Source: Auanema rhodensis (Eukaryota; Nematoda; Chromadorea; Rhabditida; Rhabditidae). From it: DNA of 64,000 bases. A program made the translations under genes and the position numbers. Below, piece by piece: positions 1-13,485 of the stretch. The stretch is from assembly GCA_964057225.1 (NCBI GenBank), contig CAXKVF010000074.1, forward strand, positions 310,001-374,000, given 5' to 3'. Below the pieces are notes generated by a model that worked only from the letters and a program-made list of their open reading frames with translations, had not been told where the DNA came from and did no database searches. The stretch's first letter is position 1. Every line of letters begins with the position of its first letter.

Positions 1-8
1 TATTGGTG

Positions 9-21
9 CATGGTAACCATG
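9..21. other. CATGGT-A-ACCATG dyad, shown in the first monomer
   Basis: Six-base inverted arms flank a single central A, with a GGTNACC core. The dyad is present in almost all monomers; exceptions are 45059 and 50830 (G13 to T), 61663 (G13 to C), 46995 and 47838 (T20 to C), and monomers with G21 to A (for example 529, 2465, 2641). Monomers with T at position 8 extend the arm by one pair. Short dyads are common in centromeric satellites that lack CENP-B boxes; a role here is inference. Confidence 0.55.
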
Positions 22-33
22 ACTTTGAAATTT

Positions 34-103
34 ACGTGAACTTTAATTTATGCTAATTAAATGTACACGTGATGTGCACTTGGTATGTAACTCGCTTCAC
101 GTG
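34..103 (+). other. Triad of ACGTG cores, shown in the first monomer
   Basis: ACGTG occurs at 34-38, 67-71 and 99-103, all in the same orientation and 33 and 32 bp apart. The second and third are full CACGTG palindromes (E-box/G-box core). The pattern recurs in essentially every monomer. I saw the first box broken in none. The second is broken in a few (for example 7921, 42595, 46291, 47523, 48366) and the third in a few (for example 1409, 9857, 32563, 34499, 35379, 36259). Spacing near three helical turns puts the boxes on one face of the DNA. CACGTG is a classical bHLH/bZIP target; binding here is inference. Confidence 0.6.
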
Positions 104-3100
104 AAAGATAAAGAGATGCGGTTTTCAAAATTAGATTCCCCATGTCCATATTAGTCTAAAAACAAATTTTTATTGATATTGGTTCATGGTAACCATGACT
201 TTGAAATTTACGTGAACTTTAATTAATGCTAATTAAATGTACACGTGATGTGCACTTGGTTTGTAACTCGCTTCACGTGAAAGATAAAGAGATCCGGTTT
301 TCAAAATTAGATTCCCCATGTCCATATTAGTCTAAAAACAAATTTTTATTGATATTGTTTCATGGTAACCATGACTTTGAAATTTACGTGAACTTTAATT
401 TATGCTAATTAAATGTACACGTGATGTGCACTTGGTATGTAACTCGCTTCACGTGAAAGATAAAGAGATGCGGTTTTCAAAATTAGATTTCCCATGTCCA
501 TATTAGTCTAAAAACAAATTTTTATTGATATTGGTTCATGGTAACCATAACTTTGAATTTTACGTGAACTTTAATTTATGCTAATTAAATGTACACGTGA
601 TGTGCACTTGGTATGTAACTCGCTTCACGTGAAAGATAAAGAAATGCGGTTTTCAAAATTAGATTCCCCATGTCCATATTAGTCTAAAAACAAATTTTTA
701 TTGATATTGGTTCATGGTAACCATGACTTTGAAATTTACGTGAACTTTAATTTATGCTAATTAAATGTACACGTGATGTGCACTTGGTATGTAACTCGCT
801 TCACGTGAAAGATAAAGAGATGCGGTTTTCAAAATTAGATTCCCCATGTCCATATTAGTCTAAAAACAAATTTTTATTGATATTGCTTCATGGTAACCAT
901 GACTTTGAAATTTACGTGAACTTTAATTTATGCTAATTAAATGTACACGTGATGTGCACTTGGTATGTAACTCGCTTCACGTGAAAGATAAAAAGATGCG
1001 GTTTTCAAAATTAGATTCCCCATGTCCATATTAGTCTAAAAACAAATTTTTATTGATATTGGTGCATGGTAACCATGACTTTGAAATTTACGTGAACTTT
1101 AATTTATGCTAATTAAATGTACACGTGATGTGCACTTGGTATGTAACTCGCTTCACGTGAAAGATGAAGAGATGCGGTTTTCAAAATTAGATTCCCCATG
1201 TCCATATTAGTCTAAAAACAAATTTTTATTGATATTGGTTCATGGTAACCATGACTTTGAAATTTACGTGAACTTTCATTTATGCTAATTAAATGTACAC
1301 GTGATGTGCACTTGGTATGTAACTCGCTTCACGTGAAAGATAAAGAGATGCGGTTTTCAAAATTAGATTCCCCATGTCCATATTAGTCTAAAAACAAATT
1401 TTTATTGATATTGGTGCATGGTAACCATGACTTTAAAATTTACGTGAACTTTAATTTATGCTAATTAAATGTACACGTGATGTGCACTTGGTATGTAACT
1501 CGCTTCTCGTGAAAGATAAAGAGATGCGGTTTTCAAAATTAGATTCCCCATGTCCATATTAGTCTAAAAACAAATTTTTATTGATATTGGTTCATGGTAA
1601 CCATGACTTTGAAATTTACGTGAACTTTAATTTATGCCAATTAAATGTACACGTGATGTGCACTTGGTATGTAACTCGCTTCACGTGAAAGATAAAGAGA
1701 TGCGGTTTTCAAAATTAGATTCCCCATGTCCATATTAGTCTAAAAACAAATTTTTATTGATATTAATGCATGGTAACCATGACTTTGAAATTTACGTGAA
1801 CTTTAATTTATGCTAATTAAATGTACACGTGATGTGCACTTGGTATGTAACTCGCTTCACGTGAAAGATGAAGAGATGCGGTTTTCAAAATTAGATTCCC
1901 CATGTCCATATTAGTCTAAAAACAAATTTTTATTGATATTGGTGCATGGTAACCATGACTTTGAAATTTACGTGAACTTTAATTTATGCTAATTAAATGT
2001 ACACGTGATGTGCACTTGGTATGCAACTCGCTTCACGTGAAAGATAAAGAGATGCGGTTTTCAAAATTAGATTCCCCATGTCCATATTAGTCTAAAAACA
2101 AATTTTTATTGATATTGGTGCATGGTAACCATGACTTTGAAATTTACGTGAACTTCAATTTATGCTAATTAAATGTACACGTGATGTGCACTTGGTATGT
2201 AACTCGCTTCACGTGAAAGATAAAGAGATGCGGTTTTCAAAATTAGATTCCCCATGTCCATATTAGTCTAAAAACAAATTTTTATTGATATTGGTTCATG
2301 GTAACCATGACTTTGAAATTTACGTGAACTTTAATTTATGCTAATTAAATGTACACGTGATGTGCACTTGGTATGTAACTCGCTTCACGTGAAAGATAAA
2401 GAGATGCGGTTTTCAAAATTAGATTTCCCATGTCCATATTAGTCTAAAAACAAATTTTTATTGATATTGGTTCATGGTAACCATAACTTTGAATTTTACG
2501 TGAACTTTAATTTATGCTAATTAAATGTACACGTGATGTGCACTTGGTATGTAACTCGCTTCACGTGAAAGATAAAGAGATGCGGTTTTCAAAATTAGAT
2601 TTCCCATGTCCATATTAGTCTAAAAACAAATTTTTATTGATATTGGTTCATGGTAACCATAACTTTGAATTTTACGTGAACTTTAATTTATGCTAATTAA
2701 ATGTACACGTGATGTGCACTTGGTATGTAACTCGCTTCACGTGAAAGATAAAGAAATGCGGTTTTCAAAATTAGATTCCCCATGTCCATATTAGTCTAAA
2801 AACAAATTTTTATTGATATTGGTGCATGGTAACCATGACTTTGAAATTTACGTGAACTTTAATTTATGCTAATTAAATGTACACGTGATGTGCACTTGGT
2901 ATGTAACTCGCTTCACGTGAAAGATAAAGAGATGCGGTTTTCAAAATTAGATTCCCCATGTCCATATTAGTCTAAAAACAAATTTTTATTGATATTGGTT
3001 CATGGTAACCATGACTTTGAAATTTACGTGAACTTTAATTTATGCTAATTAAATGTACACGTGATGTGCACTTGGTATGTAACTCGCTTCACGTGAAAGA

Positions 3101-3520
3101 TAAAGAGATGCGGTTTTCAAAATTAGATTCCCCATGTCCATATTAGTCTAAAAACAAATTTTTATTGATATTGGTGCATGGTAACCATGACTTTGAAATT
3201 TACGTGAACTTTAATTTATGCTAATTAAATGTACACGTGATGTGCACTTGGTATGTAACTCGCTTCACGTGAAAGATGAAGAGATGCGGTTTTCAAAATT
3301 AGATTCCCCATGTCCATATTAGTCTAAAAACAAATTTTTATTGATATTGGTGCATGGTAACCATGACTTTGAAATTTACGTGAACTTTAATTTATGCTAA
3401 TTAAATGTACACGTGATGTGCACTTGGTATGTAACTCGCTTCACGTGAAAGATAAAGAGATGCGGTTTTCAAAATTAGATTCCCCATGTCCATATTAGTC
3501 TAAAAACAAATTTTTATTGA

Positions 3521-4928
3521 TATTGGTGCATGGTAACCATGACTTTGAAATTTACGTGAACTTTAATTTATGCTAATTAAATGTACACGTGATGTGCACT
3601 TGGTATGTAACTCGCTTCACGTGAAAGATGAAGAGATGCGGTTTTCAAAATTAGATTCCCCATGTCCATATTAGTCTAAAAACAAATTTTTATTGATATT
3701 GGTGCATGGTAACCATGACTTTGAAATTTACGTGAACTTTAATTTATGCTAATTAAATGTACACGTGATGTGCACTTGGTATGTAACTCGCTTCACGTGA
3801 AAGATAAAGAGATGCGGTTTTCAAAATTAGATTCCCCATGTCCATATTAGTCTAAAAACAAATTTTTATTGATATTGGTGCATGGTAACCATGACTTTGA
3901 AATTTACGTGAACTTCAATTTATGCTAATTAAATGTACACGTGATGTGCACTTGGTATGTAACTCGCTTCACGTGAAAGATAAAGAGATGCGGTTTTCAA
4001 AATTAGATTCCCCATGTCCATATTAGTCTAAAAACAAATTTTTATTGATATTGGTGCATGGTAACCATGACTTTGAAATTTACGTGAACTTTAATTTATG
4101 CTAATTAAATGTACACGTGATGTGCACTTGGTATGTAACTCGCTTCACGTGAAAGATAAAGAGATGCGGTTTTCAAAATTAGATTCCCCATGTCCATATT
4201 AGTCTAAAAACAAATTTTTATTGATATTGGTGCATGGTAACCATGACTTTGAAATTTACGTGAACTTTAATTTATGCTAATTAAATGTACACGTGATGTG
4301 CACTTGGTATGTAACTCGCTTCACGTGAAAGATGAAGAGATGCGGTTTTCAAAATTAGATTCCCCATGTCCATATTAGTCTAAAAACAAATTTTTATTGA
4401 TATTGGTGCATGGTAACCATGACTTTGAAATTTACGTGAACTTTAATTTATGCTAATTAAATGTACACGTGATGTGCACTTGGTATGTAACTCGCTTCAC
4501 GTGAAAGATAAAGAGATGCGGTTTTCAAAATTAGATTCCCCATGTCCATATTAGTCTAAAAACAAATTTTTATTGATATTGGTGCATGGTAACCATGACT
4601 TTGAAATTTACGTGAACTTCAATTTATGCTAATTAAATGTACACGTGATGTGCACTTGGTATGTAACTCGCTTCACGTGAAAGATAAAGAGATGCGGTTT
4701 TCAAAATTAGATTCCCCATGTCCATATTAGTCTAAAAACAAATTTTTATTGATATTGGTGCATGGTAACCATGACTTTGAAATTTACGTGAACTTTAATT
4801 TATGCTAATTAAATGTACACGTGATGTGCACTTGGTATGTAACTCGCTTCACGTGAAAGATAAAGAGATGCGGTTTTCAAAATTAGATTCCCCATGTCCA
4901 TATTAGTCTAAAAACAAATTTTTATTGA
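3521..4928 (+). repeat. Two tandem 4-monomer units (704 bp each)
   Basis: The order is G110 monomer, plain, T44C monomer (CTTCAATTT), plain, repeated at 3521-4224 and 4225-4928. The same pair sits at 11969-13376 inside the second copy of the long duplication, so the tandem doubling came before the larger duplication. Confidence 0.8.
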
Positions 4929-7900
4929 TATTGGTGCATGGTAACCATGACTTTGAAATTTACGTGAACTTTAATTTATGCTAATTAAATGTACACGTGA
5001 TGTGCACTTGGTATGTAACTCGCTTCACGTGAAAGATAAAGAGATGCGGTTTTCAAAATTAGATTCCCCATGTCCATATTAGTCTAAAAACAAATTTTTA
5101 TTGATATTGGTGCATGGTAACCATGACTTTGAAATTTACGTGAACTTTAATTTATGCTAATTAAATGTACACGTGATGTGCACTTGGTATGTAACTCGCT
5201 TCACGTGAAAGATGAAGAGATGCCGTTTTCAAAATTAGATTCCCCATGTCCATATTAGTCTAAAAACAAATTTTTATTGATATTGGTGCATGGTAACCAT
5301 GACTTTGAAATTTACGTGAACTTTAATTTATGCTAATTAAATGTACACGTGATGTGCACTTGGTATGTAACTCGCTTCACGTGAAAGATAAAGAGATGCG
5401 GTTTTCAAAATTAGATTCCCCATGTCCATATTAGTCTAAAAACAAATTTTTATTGATATTGGTGCATGGTAACCATGACTTTGAAATTTACGTGAACTTT
5501 AATTTATGCTAATTAAATGTACACGTGATGTGCACTTGGTATGTAACTCGCTTCACGTGAAAGATGAAGAGATGCCGTTTTCAAAATTAGATTCCCCATG
5601 TCCATATTAGTCTAAAAACAAATTTTTATTGATATTGGTGCATGGTAACCATGACTTTGAAATTTACGTGAACTTTAATTTATGCTAATTAAATGCACAC
5701 GTGATGTGCACTTGGTATGTAACTCGCTTCACGTGAAAGATAAAGAGATGCGGTTTTCAAAATTAGATTCCCCATGTCCATATTAGTCTAAAAACAAATT
5801 TTTATTGATATTGGTTCATGGTAACCATGACTTTGAAATTTACGTGAACTTTAATTTATGCTAATTAAATGTACACGTGATGTGCACTTGGTATGTAACT
5901 CGCTTCACGTGAAAGATAAAGAGATGCGGTTTTCAAAATTAGATTCCCCATGTCCATATTAGTCTAAAAACAAATTTTTATTGATATTGGTGCATGGTAA
6001 CCATGACTTTGAAATTTACGTGAACTTTAATTTATGCTAATTAAATGTACACGTGATGTGCACTTGGTATGTAACTCGCTTCACGTGAAAGATAAAGAGA
6101 TGCGGTTTTCAAAATTAGATTCCCCATGTCCATATTAGTCTAAAAACAAATTTTTATTGATATTGGTGCATGGTAACCATGACTTTGAAATTTACGTGAA
6201 CTTTAATTTATGCTAATTAAATGTACACGTGATGTGCACTTGGTATGTAACTCGCTTCACGTGAAAGATGAAGAGATGCCGTTTTCAAAATTAGATTCCC
6301 CATGTCCATATTAGTCTAAAAACAAATTTTTATTGATATTGGTGCATGGTAACCATGACTTTGAAATTTACGTGAACTTTAATTTATGCTAATTAAATGT
6401 ACACGTGATGTGCACTTGGTATGTAACTCGCTTCACGTGAAAGATAAAGAGATGCGGTTTTCAAAATTAGATTCCCCATGTCCATATTAGTCTAAAAACA
6501 AATTTTTATTGATATTGGTGCATGGTAACCATGACTTTGAAATTTACGTGAACTTTAATTTATGCTAATTAAATGTACACGTGATGTGCACTTGGTATGT
6601 AACTCGCTTCACGTGAAAGATAAAGAGATGCGGTTTTCAAAATTAGATTCCCCATGTCCATATTAGTCTTAAAACAAATTTTTATTGATATTGGTGCATG
6701 GTAACCATGACTTTGAAATTTACGTGAACTTTAATTTATGCTAATTAAATGTACACGTGATGTGCACTTGGTATGCAACTCGCTTCACGTGAAAGATAAA
6801 GAGATGCGGTTTTCAAAATTAGATTCCCCATGTCCATATTAGTCTAAAAACAAATTTTTATTGATATTGATGCATGGTAACCATGACTTTGAAATTTACG
6901 TGAACTTTAATTTATGCTAATTAAATGTACACGTGATGTGCACTTGGTATGTAACTCGCTTCACGTGAAAGATGAAGAGATGCGGTTTTCAAAATTAGAT
7001 TCCTCATGTCCATATTAGTCTAAAAACAAATTTTTATTGATATTGGTTCATGGTAACCATGACTTTGAAATTTACGTGAACTTTAATTTATGCTAATTAA
7101 ATGTACACGTGATGTGCACTTGGTATGTAACTCGTTTCACGTGAAAGATAAAGAGATGAGGTTTTCAAAATTAGATTCCCCATGTCCATATTAGTCTAAA
7201 AACAAATTTTTATTGATATTGGTGCATGGTAACCATGACTTTGAAATTTACGTGAACTTTAATTTATGCTAATTAAATGTACACGTGATGTGCACTTGGT
7301 ATGTAACTCGCTTCACGTGAAAGATAAAGAGATGCGGTTTTCAAAATTAGATTCCCCATGTCCATATTAGTCTAAAAACAAATTTTTATTGATATTGGTG
7401 CATGGTAACCATGACTTTGAAATTTACGTGAACTTTAATTTATGCTAATTAAATGTACACGTGATGTGCACTTGGTATGTAACTCGCTTCACGTGAAAGA
7501 TGAAGAGATGCCGTTTTCAAAATTAGATTCCCCATGTCCATATTAGTCTAAAAACAAATTTTTATTGATATTGGTGCATGGTAACCATGACTTTGAAATT
7601 TACGTGAACTTTAATTTATGCTAATTAAATGTACACGTGATGTGCACTTGGTATGTAACTCGCTTCACGTGAAAGATAAAGAGATGCGGTTTTCAAAATT
7701 AGATTCCCCATGTCCATATTAGTCTAAAAACAAATTTTTATTGATATTGGTTCATGGTAACCATGACTTTGAAATTTACGTGAACTTTAATTTATGCTAA
7801 TTAAATGTACACGTGATGTGCACTTGGTATGTAACTCGCTTCACGTGAAAGATAAAGAGATGCGGTTTTCAAAATTAGATTCCCCATGTCCATATTAGTC

Positions 7901-8448
7901 TAAAAACAAATTTTTATTGATATTGGTGCATGGTAACCATGACTTTGAAATTTACGTGAACTTTAATTTATGCTAATTAAATGTACATGTGATGTGCACT
8001 TGGTATGTAACTCGCTTCACGTGAAAGATAAAGAGATGCGGTTTTCAAAATTAGATTCCCCATGTCCATATTAGTCTAAAAACAAATTTTTATTGATATT
8101 GGTGCATGGTAACCATGACTTTGAAATTTACGTGAACTTTAATTTATGCTAATTAAATGTACACGTGATGTGCACTTGGTATGTAACTCGCTTCACGTGA
8201 AAGATAAAGAGATGCGGTTTTCAAAATTAGATTCCCCATGTCCATATTAGTCTTAAAACAAATTTTTATTGATATTGGTGCATGGTAACCATGACTTTGA
8301 AATTTACGTGAACTTTAATTTATGCTAATTAAATGTACACGTGATGTGCACTTGGTATGTAACTCGCTTCACGTGAAAGATAAAGAGATGCGGTTTTCAA
8401 AATTAGATTCCCCATGTCCATATTAGTCTAAAAACAAAATTTTATTGA
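4929..8448 (+). repeat. 20-monomer block between the two long copies
   Basis: This block has a different barcode set. G110 plus G120C (GATGCCG) marks 5105, 5457, 6161 and 7393. A158T (GTCTTAAAAC) marks 6513 and 8097. The monomer at 6865 starts TTGATGCA and has G110 and C140T. The monomer at 7041 has C95T and C119A (CGTTTCACG and GATGAGG). Singletons include GCACAC at 5633, a broken CATGTG box at 7921 and a T167A change at 8273. The markers G120C, A158T, TTGATGCA and C95T/C119A recur at 52-60 kb, not in the adjacent blocks, so these blocks share ancestry across about 45 kb. Confidence 0.85.
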
Positions 8449-11400
8449 TATTGGTGCATGGTAACCATGACTTTGAAATTTACGTGAACTTTAATTTATG
8501 CTAATTAAATGTACACGTGATGTGCACTTGGTATGTAACTCGCTTCACGTGAAAGATAAAGAGATGCGGTTTTCAAAATTAGATTCCCCATGTCCATATT
8601 AGTCTAAAAACAAATTTTTATTGATATTGGTTCATGGTAACCATGACTTTGAAATTTACGTGAACTTTAATTAATGCTAATTAAATGTACACGTGATGTG
8701 CACTTGGTTTGTAACTCGCTTCACGTGAAAGATAAAGAGATCCGGTTTTCAAAATTAGATTCCCCATGTCCATATTAGTCTAAAAACAAATTTTTATTGA
8801 TATTGTTTCATGGTAACCATGACTTTGAAATTTACGTGAACTTTAATTTATGCTAATTAAATGTACACGTGATGTGCACTTGGTATGTAACTCGCTTCAC
8901 GTGAAAGATAAAGAGATGCGGTTTTCAAAATTAGATTTCCCATGTCCATATTAGTCTAAAAACAAATTTTTATTGATATTGGTTCATGGTAACCATAACT
9001 TTGAATTTTACGTGAACTTTAATTTATGCTAATTAAATGTACACGTGATGTGCACTTGGTATGTAACTCGCTTCACGTGAAAGATAAAGAAATGCGGTTT
9101 TCAAAATTAGATTCCCCATGTCCATATTAGTCTAAAAACAAATTTTTATTGATATTGGTTCATGGTAACCATGACTTTGAAATTTACGTGAACTTTAATT
9201 TATGCTAATTAAATGTACACGTGATGTGCACTTGGTATGTAACTCGCTTCACGTGAAAGATAAAGAGATGCGGTTTTCAAAATTAGATTCCCCATGTCCA
9301 TATTAGTCTAAAAACAAATTTTTATTGATATTGCTTCATGGTAACCATGACTTTGAAATTTACGTGAACTTTAATTTATGCTAATTAAATGTACACGTGA
9401 TGTGCACTTGGTATGTAACTCGCTTCACGTGAAAGATAAAAAGATGCGGTTTTCAAAATTAGATTCCCCATGTCCATATTAGTCTAAAAACAAATTTTTA
9501 TTGATATTGGTGCATGGTAACCATGACTTTGAAATTTACGTGAACTTTAATTTATGCTAATTAAATGTACACGTGATGTGCACTTGGTATGTAACTCGCT
9601 TCACGTGAAAGATGAAGAGATGCGGTTTTCAAAATTAGATTCCCCATGTCCATATTAGTCTAAAAACAAATTTTTATTGATATTGGTTCATGGTAACCAT
9701 GACTTTGAAATTTACGTGAACTTTCATTTATGCTAATTAAATGTACACGTGATGTGCACTTGGTATGTAACTCGCTTCACGTGAAAGATAAAGAGATGCG
9801 GTTTTCAAAATTAGATTCCCCATGTCCATATTAGTCTAAAAACAAATTTTTATTGATATTGGTGCATGGTAACCATGACTTTAAAATTTACGTGAACTTT
9901 AATTTATGCTAATTAAATGTACACGTGATGTGCACTTGGTATGTAACTCGCTTCTCGTGAAAGATAAAGAGATGCGGTTTTCAAAATTAGATTCCCCATG
10001 TCCATATTAGTCTAAAAACAAATTTTTATTGATATTGGTTCATGGTAACCATGACTTTGAAATTTACGTGAACTTTAATTTATGCCAATTAAATGTACAC
10101 GTGATGTGCACTTGGTATGTAACTCGCTTCACGTGAAAGATAAAGAGATGCGGTTTTCAAAATTAGATTCCCCATGTCCATATTAGTCTAAAAACAAATT
10201 TTTATTGATATTAATGCATGGTAACCATGACTTTGAAATTTACGTGAACTTTAATTTATGCTAATTAAATGTACACGTGATGTGCACTTGGTATGTAACT
10301 CGCTTCACGTGAAAGATGAAGAGATGCGGTTTTCAAAATTAGATTCCCCATGTCCATATTAGTCTAAAAACAAATTTTTATTGATATTGGTGCATGGTAA
10401 CCATGACTTTGAAATTTACGTGAACTTTAATTTATGCTAATTAAATGTACACGTGATGTGCACTTGGTATGCAACTCGCTTCACGTGAAAGATAAAGAGA
10501 TGCGGTTTTCAAAATTAGATTCCCCATGTCCATATTAGTCTAAAAACAAATTTTTATTGATATTGGTGCATGGTAACCATGACTTTGAAATTTACGTGAA
10601 CTTCAATTTATGCTAATTAAATGTACACGTGATGTGCACTTGGTATGTAACTCGCTTCACGTGAAAGATAAAGAGATGCGGTTTTCAAAATTAGATTCCC
10701 CATGTCCATATTAGTCTAAAAACAAATTTTTATTGATATTGGTTCATGGTAACCATGACTTTGAAATTTACGTGAACTTTAATTTATGCTAATTAAATGT
10801 ACACGTGATGTGCACTTGGTATGTAACTCGCTTCACGTGAAAGATAAAGAGATGCGGTTTTCAAAATTAGATTTCCCATGTCCATATTAGTCTAAAAACA
10901 AATTTTTATTGATATTGGTTCATGGTAACCATAACTTTGAATTTTACGTGAACTTTAATTTATGCTAATTAAATGTACACGTGATGTGCACTTGGTATGT
11001 AACTCGCTTCACGTGAAAGATAAAGAGATGCGGTTTTCAAAATTAGATTTCCCATGTCCATATTAGTCTAAAAACAAATTTTTATTGATATTGGTTCATG
11101 GTAACCATAACTTTGAATTTTACGTGAACTTTAATTTATGCTAATTAAATGTACACGTGATGTGCACTTGGTATGTAACTCGCTTCACGTGAAAGATAAA
11201 GAAATGCGGTTTTCAAAATTAGATTCCCCATGTCCATATTAGTCTAAAAACAAATTTTTATTGATATTGGTGCATGGTAACCATGACTTTGAAATTTACG
11301 TGAACTTTAATTTATGCTAATTAAATGTACACGTGATGTGCACTTGGTATGTAACTCGCTTCACGTGAAAGATAAAGAGATGCGGTTTTCAAAATTAGAT

Positions 11401-13485
11401 TCCCCATGTCCATATTAGTCTAAAAACAAATTTTTATTGATATTGGTTCATGGTAACCATGACTTTGAAATTTACGTGAACTTTAATTTATGCTAATTAA
11501 ATGTACACGTGATGTGCACTTGGTATGTAACTCGCTTCACGTGAAAGATAAAGAGATGCGGTTTTCAAAATTAGATTCCCCATGTCCATATTAGTCTAAA
11601 AACAAATTTTTATTGATATTGGTGCATGGTAACCATGACTTTGAAATTTACGTGAACTTTAATTTATGCTAATTAAATGTACACGTGATGTGCACTTGGT
11701 ATGTAACTCGCTTCACGTGAAAGATGAAGAGATGCGGTTTTCAAAATTAGATTCCCCATGTCCATATTAGTCTAAAAACAAATTTTTATTGATATTGGTG
11801 CATGGTAACCATGACTTTGAAATTTACGTGAACTTTAATTTATGCTAATTAAATGTACACGTGATGTGCACTTGGTATGTAACTCGCTTCACGTGAAAGA
11901 TAAAGAGATGCGGTTTTCAAAATTAGATTCCCCATGTCCATATTAGTCTAAAAACAAATTTTTATTGATATTGGTGCATGGTAACCATGACTTTGAAATT
12001 TACGTGAACTTTAATTTATGCTAATTAAATGTACACGTGATGTGCACTTGGTATGTAACTCGCTTCACGTGAAAGATGAAGAGATGCGGTTTTCAAAATT
12101 AGATTCCCCATGTCCATATTAGTCTAAAAACAAATTTTTATTGATATTGGTGCATGGTAACCATGACTTTGAAATTTACGTGAACTTTAATTTATGCTAA
12201 TTAAATGTACACGTGATGTGCACTTGGTATGTAACTCGCTTCACGTGAAAGATAAAGAGATGCGGTTTTCAAAATTAGATTCCCCATGTCCATATTAGTC
12301 TAAAAACAAATTTTTATTGATATTGGTGCATGGTAACCATGACTTTGAAATTTACGTGAACTTCAATTTATGCTAATTAAATGTACACGTGATGTGCACT
12401 TGGTATGTAACTCGCTTCACGTGAAAGATAAAGAGATGCGGTTTTCAAAATTAGATTCCCCATGTCCATATTAGTCTAAAAACAAATTTTTATTGATATT
12501 GGTGCATGGTAACCATGACTTTGAAATTTACGTGAACTTTAATTTATGCTAATTAAATGTACACGTGATGTGCACTTGGTATGTAACTCGCTTCACGTGA
12601 AAGATAAAGAGATGCGGTTTTCAAAATTAGATTCCCCATGTCCATATTAGTCTAAAAACAAATTTTTATTGATATTGGTGCATGGTAACCATGACTTTGA
12701 AATTTACGTGAACTTTAATTTATGCTAATTAAATGTACACGTGATGTGCACTTGGTATGTAACTCGCTTCACGTGAAAGATGAAGAGATGCGGTTTTCAA
12801 AATTAGATTCCCCATGTCCATATTAGTCTAAAAACAAATTTTTATTGATATTGGTGCATGGTAACCATGACTTTGAAATTTACGTGAACTTTAATTTATG
12901 CTAATTAAATGTACACGTGATGTGCACTTGGTATGTAACTCGCTTCACGTGAAAGATAAAGAGATGCGGTTTTCAAAATTAGATTCCCCATGTCCATATT
13001 AGTCTAAAAACAAATTTTTATTGATATTGGTGCATGGTAACCATGACTTTGAAATTTACGTGAACTTCAATTTATGCTAATTAAATGTACACGTGATGTG
13101 CACTTGGTATGTAACTCGCTTCACGTGAAAGATAAAGAGATGCGGTTTTCAAAATTAGATTCCCCATGTCCATATTAGTCTAAAAACAAATTTTTATTGA
13201 TATTGGTGCATGGTAACCATGACTTTGAAATTTACGTGAACTTTAATTTATGCTAATTAAATGTACACGTGATGTGCACTTGGTATGTAACTCGCTTCAC
13301 GTGAAAGATAAAGAGATGCGGTTTTCAAAATTAGATTCCCCATGTCCATATTAGTCTAAAAACAAATTTTTATTGATATTGGTGCATGGTAACCATGACT
13401 TTGAAATTTACGTGAACTTTAATTTATGCTAATTAAATGTACACGTGATGTGCACTTGGTATGTAACTCGCTTCACGTGAAAGAT
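8449..13485 (+). repeat. Long duplication, copy 2 (28.6 monomers)
   Basis: This repeats 1-5037 variant for variant in every diagnostic I tracked. The AATTAATG/GATCCGG monomer is at 8625, GCTTCATG with GATAAAAAG at 9329, TTCTCGTG at 9857, TGCCAATT at 10033, TTAATGCA at 10209, and the paired G21A/A30T monomers at 10913 and 11089. Identity breaks at 13486, where the monomer starting at 13377 has G110. I saw no private variant separating the copies inside the matched span, which suggests a very recent duplication or conversion. Confidence 0.9.
11969..13376 (+). repeat. Two tandem 4-monomer units, second copy
   Basis: Same order as 3521-4928 (G110, plain, T44C, plain, twice), carried along in the long duplication. 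Confidence 0.8.

Larger units (their letters stand above)
1..176 (+). repeat. Reference monomer (plain type)
   Basis: This first monomer carries the commonest base at nearly every position and is used as the numbering frame. In order it holds: a CATGGT/ACCATG dyad (9-21), AAATTT (28-33), three ACGTG cores (34-38, 67-71, 99-103), the GTGCAC palindrome (74-79), TTCACGTGAA (about 97-106), a purine-rich GATAAAGAGATG stretch (107-118), a CCCC run (138-141) and an A-tract/T-tract segment (158-171). The main variable positions are 8 (G or T), 110 (A or G), 114, 115, 118, 120, 129, 133, 138-142, 146, 158, 164 and 170. There are five CpG sites (35, 68, 93, 100, 119). The length of 176 is not a multiple of three and all frames contain stops. 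Confidence 0.95.
1..5037 (+). repeat. Long duplication, copy 1 (28.6 monomers)
   Basis: Monomers 1-28 carry the same ordered series of private variants as the block at 8449. Examples are AATTAATG and GATCCGG in the monomer at 177, the G21A/A30T monomers at 529, 2465 and 2641, GATAAAAAG at 881, CTTTCATTT at 1233, CTTTAAAATT plus TTCTCGTG at 1409, TGCCAATT at 1585, TTAATGCA at 1761 and GCAACTCG at 1937. The first mismatch is base 5038 (A) against 13486 (G). The left end may lie outside the window. The offset is 8448 bp, exactly 48 monomers. I tracked diagnostic variants rather than running a base-by-base alignment. Confidence 0.9.

Noticed and set aside
5-13. RNA polymerase III B-box or tRNA-derived SINE origin
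   Set aside because: TTC-type monomers contain GGTTC, but the following bases (ATGG) do not fit GGTTCGANTCC, and no A box or tRNA-like fold was seen.
66-71. Budding-yeast centromere element CDEI
   Set aside because: The minus strand reads ATCACGTG, which fits the RTCACRTG consensus, but yeast point centromeres are single short sites, not satellite arrays. CDEII and CDEIII were not seen. Kept only as a CACGTG observation.
57-149. Minus-strand open reading frame of 30 codons plus stop, recurring in most monomers
   Set aside because: It starts at an ATG complementary to positions 147-149 and ends at TAA at 57-59, with a TAG three codons upstream of the start. It cannot run across monomers because 176 is not a multiple of three, and its codons are not preserved against variants. 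I see no sign of coding.
8449-13485. Assembly duplication as the sole explanation of the long copy
   Set aside because: It cannot be excluded without reads, but the flanking barcodes differ at the right edge (5038 against 13486), and similar duplications of many sizes occur throughout. A real duplication is the simpler reading.
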